IMG/VR virus record: IMGVR_UViG_3300030101_000187
Location: 1-24,622 of that record
DNA: 24,622 bases
Reading direction: 5' to 3' (one strand)
From: a virus
In this document: positions 7,709 through 14,443 of the stretch, piece after piece
Numbering within the stretch: the first letter of the stretch is position 1
Layout: each line of letters starts with the position of its first letter
Program-made: the position numbers and the translations under genes
The notes under the pieces: model-generated
Seen by the model: only the letters and a program-made list of their open reading frames with translations
Told to the model about the DNA's origin: nothing
Databases searched by the model: none

Positions 7709-10700
7709 ATGGGAACATTTGACACTACTGGCCCTCGTAGCGGAAAATCTTACGGCTTTAATATCCAAGGAGATGCTCCGACTGATTACGAATACGCTTG
7801 GATATCCAACTATATACAAGAGCAAGAAGAAGAATATTCCAAATTTTACGAGCAACAGCTAGGACAGCCTTTACCTGAAATTGACGATGGCACAGCTATA
7901 GGTCGTGGTTTTCGAAGAGGTTTCCAAACTGCAAAGGGTGGAGTTGGAGAACTGCTTGAATCTGCGGGTCAGTTATCTGGCCTGGAATATCTAGAAAGTA
8001 TTGGATCAGATATAGAGGAGTCTGCACGTCAACGGGCAGGTGAGCTATCTATTTCAGAACCCTCTGCTAATTATAGCTATAAAGACGTAGTTGCTGATCC
8101 TTCCCTCGACAAAGGACTAACTTACGCAGGTGAAATACTAGGTGGTTCGTTGCCTTTCGTTGGAGCAGGTGTAGCAGGTGCTGCCGCAGGCGCTGTATTA
8201 CCATTTGCCACCGCAGGTGTTGGTGCAACAGCAGGGCTAGGGACTTTGTTTTTAGGGCAAAACTTACAAAGTCGTGAAGAGATTGTAGGTGAAGATAATA
8301 TAACGGGTACAGATTTTGCTAGAGCAGCAGGAACAGCTTTGTTCCAAGCAAAATTAGATACTATAGGTCTTAAAGTATTGGGCAAGCTGCTTGGTGGAGG
8401 ACAGATTGCTAGAACTGTTGCAAACGAGCAGGGTCAGGGATTTGCTGCTAGACTAATTACAGGTGCGGGTACAGGTCTTGCTGTAGAGGGTTCTACAGAG
8501 GTCGTACAAGAACTAGCAGGGTTATGGCAGGCAGGCTATGATTTAGACACTCCAGAAGTAGAAGAGATACTGACTGAAGCGTTTATTGCAGGTGGTCTAC
8601 TCGGAACAGGAATCGGTGGAGTGGGCCGCGCTGCATTCGGTAAGCGTAAAGAACCAGAGGTTACAGAAGACTCACGCACCACTGACGCAACAGAAATAGA
8701 AGTAAAAGAAGATCCCGCAGCTACGATTGCAGGTAATCTAGATACAGATGAGAAAGTAGAAAACAGAGCAGAAGAAATAAAAGCAGAAGAGGATGCCGCA
8801 CAGCCAGATGCAGAAGAAGAAATAAAAACTAGAACAGAGGTAGAGGATAATGTTAGATCTGAGCCAGAAAGAACTAGAACAGGCGATGCAGATCGTAGAT
8901 CTAGCGTGGCAGGAGCGGAAGGGACACGAAGTAGAGATACGGATACCAAAGGCGCTGTACCACCTGACACAAGAAGAGTGGGAACAGATCTGTCAACTGC
9001 TAAGTTATCTGATGTGGCAGAGAGAAAACAGTCCACTACAGTAAAAGATAAAGATAAAAAAGAAGTCCCTACGTTTACTAGCACTAGAAAACAAACTATC
9101 GAAGAAAACTCAACAGGTGAGTTAGAAGTAAAAACCGATGAAGTTCCTACAGAAGTTACTAATGAACTTTTAGACAATCTTGGTGTTACTCAAAATGCTG
9201 CAATACGTAGACGTATAGTTGGTAAACCCATATCCGATAAAGACGTACAGCAGCAGTTAGCAAACTATGGCAACAATACAATAGTAAGAAGACAGGTTCC
9301 TGATTATCAAACTAAGCTAGATGAGCTTCTTGCTAGTCTACCTGAAGCAGAACCAGATGTAGAAGTAGATACAGAAGTAGAAGAAAACGTAGAAGAAAAC
9401 GTAGAAGAAAACGTAGAAGAAAACGTAGAAGAAAACGTAGAAGAAAACGTAGAAGAGGATACATTAACAGCCTCAAAAGAACGAAATAGAGCCACTGCTA
9501 GAAGATTAGTTGATGCAGCTAATGCTAGAAAAATAGAAGAAGATTCAAGACGTTCAGGTATAGGCAAAGGGGAAGAAACAGGTGCTCCTGCGGGTCCAGA
9601 TCAATTTGTCCCTGAAGGTATACGACCTGTAGGAAAAGAACCTACGCTTGAAGAATTAAATATAGATGCGTCTGAAGAAGCACAAAATCAAAGATTACGT
9701 GATATTGAAGAACGAGTTAAACAACGCAATCTAAAAGAAGATGCGCCTATTAAAGCACCATTAGAAGAAACATATTTAACATGGTGGGAACAAAACAACG
9801 AACAAAGTTTAAAAAAGTTTGTTGCTGAACGTTATGGCGCTCCTGCTTCTGACCCCGCCCTTAAATTACCAGTTGTATTTTCAGAAGACGTAACAAAGAC
9901 TCTAACATTACTTGGAACTACAAGGTTTACTCGTGGCACAGGCGCTTTAGGCAAACCCGCTAAACTATATTTTAGCAAGATACCAAGCATTATAGAGGTA
10001 TTAGATTTAATTGCTTATGATGCCGCAGGAGTTATCATACATCAAAGTGGTAAAAGTAAAGGTCAACCTGTAGCCACGTATAGAAAAAATAAACAGGTTG
10101 ACGATGGAGAAAATGTTTTCTTTGAAGGCACAGGCAATAAAAGTGGTTTGTTAGCATATGAATGGGTTCAAAATAATTTAAGTGATACAGCTAGGCAGTG
10201 GTTAGAAGCACGTGCAGGTATGTATATAAGGTTTTCAAATTTTATTAAAGTTAGACAAGCAGCCCAGACAAGAAAAGACGAGCGTTTAGAATTTGATAAA
10301 GATGGGACAGAAGCTACCGATTTAGGTACAGATATTGATTCAAAAGCTAGTTTGCAAAAACACTTTAGAGCATTCTTTTTAGGAAGAGACGCCGTAGTAC
10401 CATTTGATGTGCCTATGCATCCTAGTGTGACACGTGCTCTTGATTCAGGCAGACTTGATTTAGCACTGCAAACACTCGCTGCTAACAATGTGCAAGCTGC
10501 CATAGACGGGGTCGCAGCCACAGAACCAGAGGCTAAAAAAGCAATATTTAAAATTGCAGACAGTCCGATGTTGAGAGCAGCAAAATTATCTGCTGCTTTA
10601 TCAAAATTAGTTGGTAGTACAAAAGTAGAGATTGTAGACAGACTACCTGATCCTGACGCAGTTGGTATGTTTACGCCTGAAACAAATACAATTAGTCTTG

Positions 10701-13700
10701 TTCGTGATGGTGGTTTGCATCAACATGTTGTCTTGCATGAAATGATGCATGCGGTTGTATCTCATATGTTAGATGCTAAAACACCAGTCCCAGAAGTAGC
10801 ACAATTAAACAGCTTATTCTTACAGATTAAAGATGATATTGGCGAGTTTTACGGATCTAAAGATTTACAAGAATTTGTAGCAGAGGCGCTGTCTAACCCT
10901 CAGTTTCAAACGCATTTAGCACTAACAAAAGTAGATAACGGTACTGTCCCTGCTTACAAAAAGTTTCTTCGCTCTATTATAAACATGGTAAGAAAAGCCA
11001 TGGGACTTCAGCCTAGACCAGTAAACTCTGTGTTAGATGAAGTAGATAATCTTGTACGAGCTATTATGTCTCCTGCACCTTCTACTAGAGCCGCACCTGC
11101 AATGATGATGCAGATGACCGATCCAAACGAGTTAGCAGGCACGGTAAAAGGTTCTTTAGATATGATCCCAGAAGGAGATCAGAAAAGACTTAAAACATTT
11201 ATGCGTCAATCTGCAAGTAGGTCTGTACCTGAAGCAGCGCGTCGTTTTATACTTAACAGCATTCCTTCTAACATAATGGCTAAAGAAGCTGCACCATACA
11301 TACCATTTGCACCTGAGTTAAATGCGATTATAGAACGTCAAAGCGGAGAAATGCGTATTGGGAACATGGTTGTAAACAACCTAGACAAAAGATTAGGTGC
11401 GTATAATAGAGGGAACAAAGCAAGGTACAAGATTCTAGAGGGACTTATTCCTCTATCTACCTTTAATCGTGTAGATATGTCTTTGCCTAGAAAGGTATAC
11501 TCACAGTTTGGTGTTTCTTTTAGAGACCTAAAGACTGGTAAATCTACTGTAAAATATTTTTCAACAGAGATAGCAAGATTAAATTTTGCAAAACAACATA
11601 ACAAAAATATTAACCCTGCTAAAACTTCAAAAGCTGCTTTGTTGCCCGAACCTAATCCAGATACATTACTTATGTACGATACACTGCAAGCAGAATACAA
11701 AAAGTTAGATAATCAAGGTAAGAAGTTATATCGTGAAGTGTTTGATTTGTTTGAAGAAACATACGACAAAATTATACCTGCTTTAGAATCGCGTATAGCT
11801 GCTTCAATAGGTGATCCAAACGGTAGAGCCAAAGCGATGGACAAGCTTCGTAAGATGCTTACTGAACAAGCAGGTGTTATTCGTCCATACGCCCCACTAA
11901 TGCGTAAAGGTGACTGGCGATTACAGTATACAACTATTGACCCAGATACGGGTGGAGTAGAAGTTTTTGTAGAGTACTTTCAACATCAGGGCATGCTTGA
12001 AAAAGCAGCCGATGCCATACGTACTCGTAATATAGGTCTGATAAGACAGAACCCTAATTTAACACAGACTTTAAATCCTGACACAGCCATAGAGTTTGGT
12101 AAAGCTACAGCGCGTAGGAACTACGACAACGTGCCACCAAGCTCGTTTATATTTGATTTGCTACAAGAACTGAAAGTTCAAGGTGTAGAAGGCGCAGCGT
12201 TAGATGGTGTGATCGATCTTGTGTTTGACGCACTACCTGAGAAGTCATTTATGCAGGGCTTTAGAAGCCGTAAAGATGTACGTGGCTACCTTGGCGATAA
12301 GACACCCACAGGTGCATTAGGTCAGCAATTTGATCTACGTGAGTTAGTCAATGTCAAAGGTCGTGACATGAACAAACAGGTCACACAGCTAAAATACGCA
12401 GCCGAAACAGAAGCATTTCGTAGAAAGCTAGAAGTATCAGGTGCAAAAGAGAACCCTGACACATACCTGATGGCAGAAAAACTAGATCAGATGGCTAGAT
12501 TTGCACAATCACCGAACTTGCCTCGTTGGTCACAGCAAGCCAATACACTAGGGTTTGCGACCACCATGGGTCTTAACTTCTCATCTGCTGCTATAACTTT
12601 CTTTGATGTACTGATGAGCGCGATGCCTTTGCTATCCGCAGAGTATGGGCTAGGTAATACAGCCAAGGCGTATGGAGTTGCACGCAATTTGTTTGGGCAA
12701 GCTTCTTCTGTCTACACTGTTAGAGACATTGGTTCAGACGGTCAGCCACGTGTAAGAGAAATACAATTAGGTGGTATAAACAAGTCTATAGGTAATCTAG
12801 ACGTTAACGCACCAGAGGTAGATGCTAACAATCCGCTGTATAGATATAAAACCGCAGTCAATATGGGTATGGAACGCGGTATATTCAACCAGTCGCTGAC
12901 AGGTGAGATGCTAGAGGCAGGTTCGTCTCCAGGAAAGTTTATGGAAGCGATTAACTCTATCTCTGGTGGATTGTTTCATCACTCTGAACGATTAAACAGA
13001 GAAACAACATATATAGCCAAGTATGAGCTTGAGCTGCAAAAAAGAGAAAAGAGTGGTCCTCTAACTGATCAAGATTATGTCGATGCGGCTGAAGCCGCGA
13101 TAGACTTCGCAAACTTCTCTCTAGGTTCAACGGCTGCGGCAGGGCGTCCGATATGGGCGCAAAGCGGTGTAGGTAACATATTATTTCTCTTCAAACGTTT
13201 TGCTGTTGGTAAGTATTACATGATGTATAGACTTGCTAAAGATTCAATCGGCGCACAGATAGACGCTGATCCTAACCTGACCCCAGAACAAAAAGCGGAG
13301 ATGAAACGTATTGCTAGAAAAGCATTGTTTAACTTCTTATTTACCACAGGCGTGGTAACTGGTGTAGGTGGTATGCCACTAATGGGCTTCTTTGGAATGC
13401 TGTATGACATGTTCCGTGAAGAAGAAGATGAGCAGTTTGAAGAAATGATGCGTAACAACTTAGGTGAATTTTATTACGGTGGCCTAGCTAACGAGCTTCT
13501 CGGTGTAGACATAGCAGATCGTATCTCTATGAACAGCTTACTATACAGAGAACCAATCGTAGGTAAAGATCAGCCGATGCTATACACAATGTTTGAGCAG
13601 CTAGGTGGACCAGTTGTAGGATATTATATGGGTTTTGAGAGAGCTGTAACTGACTTTAGTCGGGGAGAGTATCGCAGAGGTGTAGAAGGTGTAGCACCTG

Positions 13701-14149
13701 TGGCAATCCGAAATTTCATGAAAGCACAGCGTTACGCTAGTGAGGGTGCGTTGACTCGTAGAGGCGATCCGATTGTAGAAGATCTAAGCCCCTACAATCT
13801 AACTACTCAAGCTTTTGGCTTTGCACCGCAGCACTTGGGGTTAGCGATGGACATAAATCGTTTGTCTCGCAGACGGGATCAATCATTAAAAGATAAGAAA
13901 ACAAATCTACTACGTAGACTAAACATGGCGCGTAGAGAAAGAGATACATCAGAGTACCAAAAAGTATTAAAAGAGATACGTGAGTACAATGCTGGATTAC
14001 CTGAAGAGTCACGTAGAGACACGTCTAAGGTTATTAGTCCTGATTCTATAAAAGCTTCGGCGAGATCTTTCGAGACAACAACAGCAAACATGCGTAGGGG
14101 TATAACGTACACTCCAACCATGAGAGAGATAGCCGAACAGTTTAATTAA
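7709..14149 (+). CDS. Giant virion/polyvalent protein with zincin metallopeptidase motif
   Basis: This 2146-residue protein is the largest in the window and the last of the late operon. Residues 1-140 are polar. Gly/Ala-rich hydrophobic segments lie at about 145-185 and 289-312. Residues 315-600 are a charged low-complexity linker with six exact VEEN repeats (557-580) plus one VEED. About residues 650-900 form a globular part. A zincin motif, HEMMH, is at H1010-H1014 with E1011 as base, and EFVAEALSN (E1055/E1059) supplies a probable third zinc ligand. The C-terminal region, about 1600-1910, has hydrophobic helices and resembles LPD38-like domains of phage large polyvalent proteins. The role is probably an internal protein ejected with DNA that can cleave peptides or cell-wall parts. 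Size and position match T7 gp16-like proteins, without clear sequence homology. GAGAGG precedes the ATG. Confidence 0.82.
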   Translation: MGTFDTTGPRSGKSYGFNIQGDAPTDYEYAWISNYIQEQEEEYSKFYEQQLGQPLPEIDDGTAIGRGFRRGFQTAKGGVGELLESAGQLSGLEYLESIGSDIEESARQRAGELSISEPSANYSYKDVVADPSLDKGLTYAGEILGGSLPFVGAGVAGAAAGAVLPFATAGVGATAGLGTLFLGQNLQSREEIVGEDNITGTDFARAAGTALFQAKLDTIGLKVLGKLLGGGQIARTVANEQGQGFAARLITGAGTGLAVEGSTEVVQELAGLWQAGYDLDTPEVEEILTEAFIAGGLLGTGIGGVGRAAFGKRKEPEVTEDSRTTDATEIEVKEDPAATIAGNLDTDEKVENRAEEIKAEEDAAQPDAEEEIKTRTEVEDNVRSEPERTRTGDADRRSSVAGAEGTRSRDTDTKGAVPPDTRRVGTDLSTAKLSDVAERKQSTTVKDKDKKEVPTFTSTRKQTIEENSTGELEVKTDEVPTEVTNELLDNLGVTQNAAIRRRIVGKPISDKDVQQQLANYGNNTIVRRQVPDYQTKLDELLASLPEAEPDVEVDTEVEENVEENVEENVEENVEENVEENVEEDTLTASKERNRATARRLVDAANARKIEEDSRRSGIGKGEETGAPAGPDQFVPEGIRPVGKEPTLEELNIDASEEAQNQRLRDIEERVKQRNLKEDAPIKAPLEETYLTWWEQNNEQSLKKFVAERYGAPASDPALKLPVVFSEDVTKTLTLLGTTRFTRGTGALGKPAKLYFSKIPSIIEVLDLIAYDAAGVIIHQSGKSKGQPVATYRKNKQVDDGENVFFEGTGNKSGLLAYEWVQNNLSDTARQWLEARAGMYIRFSNFIKVRQAAQTRKDERLEFDKDGTEATDLGTDIDSKASLQKHFRAFFLGRDAVVPFDVPMHPSVTRALDSGRLDLALQTLAANNVQAAIDGVAATEPEAKKAIFKIADSPMLRAAKLSAALSKLVGSTKVEIVDRLPDPDAVGMFTPETNTISLVRDGGLHQHVVLHEMMHAVVSHMLDAKTPVPEVAQLNSLFLQIKDDIGEFYGSKDLQEFVAEALSNPQFQTHLALTKVDNGTVPAYKKFLRSIINMVRKAMGLQPRPVNSVLDEVDNLVRAIMSPAPSTRAAPAMMMQMTDPNELAGTVKGSLDMIPEGDQKRLKTFMRQSASRSVPEAARRFILNSIPSNIMAKEAAPYIPFAPELNAIIERQSGEMRIGNMVVNNLDKRLGAYNRGNKARYKILEGLIPLSTFNRVDMSLPRKVYSQFGVSFRDLKTGKSTVKYFSTEIARLNFAKQHNKNINPAKTSKAALLPEPNPDTLLMYDTLQAEYKKLDNQGKKLYREVFDLFEETYDKIIPALESRIAASIGDPNGRAKAMDKLRKMLTEQAGVIRPYAPLMRKGDWRLQYTTIDPDTGGVEVFVEYFQHQGMLEKAADAIRTRNIGLIRQNPNLTQTLNPDTAIEFGKATARRNYDNVPPSSFIFDLLQELKVQGVEGAALDGVIDLVFDALPEKSFMQGFRSRKDVRGYLGDKTPTGALGQQFDLRELVNVKGRDMNKQVTQLKYAAETEAFRRKLEVSGAKENPDTYLMAEKLDQMARFAQSPNLPRWSQQANTLGFATTMGLNFSSAAITFFDVLMSAMPLLSAEYGLGNTAKAYGVARNLFGQASSVYTVRDIGSDGQPRVREIQLGGINKSIGNLDVNAPEVDANNPLYRYKTAVNMGMERGIFNQSLTGEMLEAGSSPGKFMEAINSISGGLFHHSERLNRETTYIAKYELELQKREKSGPLTDQDYVDAAEAAIDFANFSLGSTAAAGRPIWAQSGVGNILFLFKRFAVGKYYMMYRLAKDSIGAQIDADPNLTPEQKAEMKRIARKALFNFLFTTGVVTGVGGMPLMGFFGMLYDMFREEEDEQFEEMMRNNLGEFYYGGLANELLGVDIADRISMNSLLYREPIVGKDQPMLYTMFEQLGGPVVGYYMGFERAVTDFSRGEYRRGVEGVAPVAIRNFMKAQRYASEGALTRRGDPIVEDLSPYNLTTQAFGFAPQHLGLAMDINRLSRRRDQSLKDKKTNLLRRLNMARRERDTSEYQKVLKEIREYNAGLPEESRRDTSKVISPDSIKASARSFETTTANMRRGITYTPTMREIAEQFN
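8850..9044 (+). CDS. Candidate nested small gene, out of frame inside the giant virion gene
   Basis: This 64-codon ORF lies in another + frame than the giant gene that contains it. It differs from an ordinary shadow in three ways. It has AGAGG at 8836-8840 (nine bases before ATG) and again at 8842-8846. Its protein looks like a folded helical protein, with LDLSQKELEQAMQIVDLAW and LTQEEWEQICQLLSYLMW in amphipathic register and no low complexity. The host frame at the same place is a disordered, repetitive Arg/Asp/Thr/Ser stretch. It stops cleanly at TAA. This may be overprinting, or a once-separate small gene absorbed when two larger ORFs fused. The family is not recognised and expression is unproven; chance remains possible in so long a gene. 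Confidence 0.35.
   Translation: MLDLSQKELEQAMQIVDLAWQERKGHEVEIRIPKALYHLTQEEWEQICQLLSYLMWQRENSPLQ
9377..9460 (+). repeat. 12-bp tandem repeat (VEEN coding), six exact copies plus one diverged
   Basis: The unit GTAGAAGAAAAC is repeated six times without a mismatch (9377-9448). A seventh copy ending in GAGGAT follows (9449-9460). The unit is in frame and codes VEEN, forming an acidic linker in the giant virion protein. Perfect DNA identity suggests recent slippage expansion, so copy number may vary between relatives. Confidence 0.95.
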
Positions 14150-14173
14150 AAAAACCCCCACAAGATGTGGGGG
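14148..14173 (-). terminator. Rho-independent terminator of the leftward replication transcript
   Basis: A perfect 8-bp stem (CCCCCACA at 14155-14162, TGTGGGGG at 14166-14173) with a 3-nt loop lies just past the end of both convergent gene blocks. On the - strand the stem is followed by seven T residues (14154-14148), which makes a classical intrinsic terminator for the leftward transcript. On the + strand the hairpin is preceded by A residues but followed by CAAGATAA, with no U-tract. It should therefore stop rightward RNA polymerase poorly. Confidence 0.85.
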
Positions 14174-14183
14174 CAAGATAACA

Positions 14184-14240
14184 ATGGAGAACAACATCTG
14201 GAGGACGTTGTCAGGTATAGTATATCACATAGTTCTCCAT
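14184..14240. repeat. 9-bp inverted repeat at the convergence point
   Basis: ATGGAGAAC (14184-14192) and GTTCTCCAT (14232-14240) form an inverted repeat with 39 bases between the arms. The right arm lies in the last codons of the 75-residue - strand gene and the left arm lies between that gene and the terminator. In the leftward RNA this could form a hairpin in the 3' UTR. The left arm is part of a 13-nt stretch complementary to the helicase translation start region (see findings). Confidence 0.5.
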
Positions 14241-14443
14241 ACTCGTAAACCCAGTTTTTTATTTTCGACGCAAGTTTGCGTTTTAAACTTCCAATTTTTA
14301 AGTTTTTCTACTTCTTTTAACTGTAACTGTGCTTTTTCTACATCAAGGCATGGTATAAAAAAAGACCATCCCACGTCCATAGCTTCCCAATTTACAGTTA
14401 TCAAAACTCCATCTGGATCTAGGTCTTCAATCTTTAACGCCAT
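14225..14443 (-). CDS. Small conserved-looking phage protein, unknown function
   Basis: This protein is 72 residues from the ATG at 14443; an ATG three codons upstream (14452) would give 75. I prefer 14443 because no ribosome site precedes 14452, while GGTGAAG precedes 14443 and the overlap with the primase gene is shorter. The protein begins with beta-like segments (MALKIEDLDPDGVLITVNWEAM) and DVGWSFFIPCLD. It ends with a helical lysine-rich part and WRTM. It is the last gene of the replication transcript, 52 bases before the terminator hairpin. I do not recognise a domain, but the composition and tight coupling to the primase stop make it very likely real. Confidence 0.7.
   Translation of the reverse strand: MALKIEDLDPDGVLITVNWEAMDVGWSFFIPCLDVEKAQLQLKEVEKLKNWKFKTQTCVENKKLGLRVWRTM

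Noticed and set aside
8536-9177. - strand ORF of 213 codons
   Set aside because: Its Ser/Val/Leu-rich composition is opposite the charged linker of the giant gene. It has no ribosome site and would be an isolated leftward gene inside the late operon.
9307-9567. - strand ORF rich in Ser/Phe/Thr repeats
   Set aside because: It is the mirror of the VEEN tandem repeat; its repeat pattern is fully explained by the + strand coding repeat.
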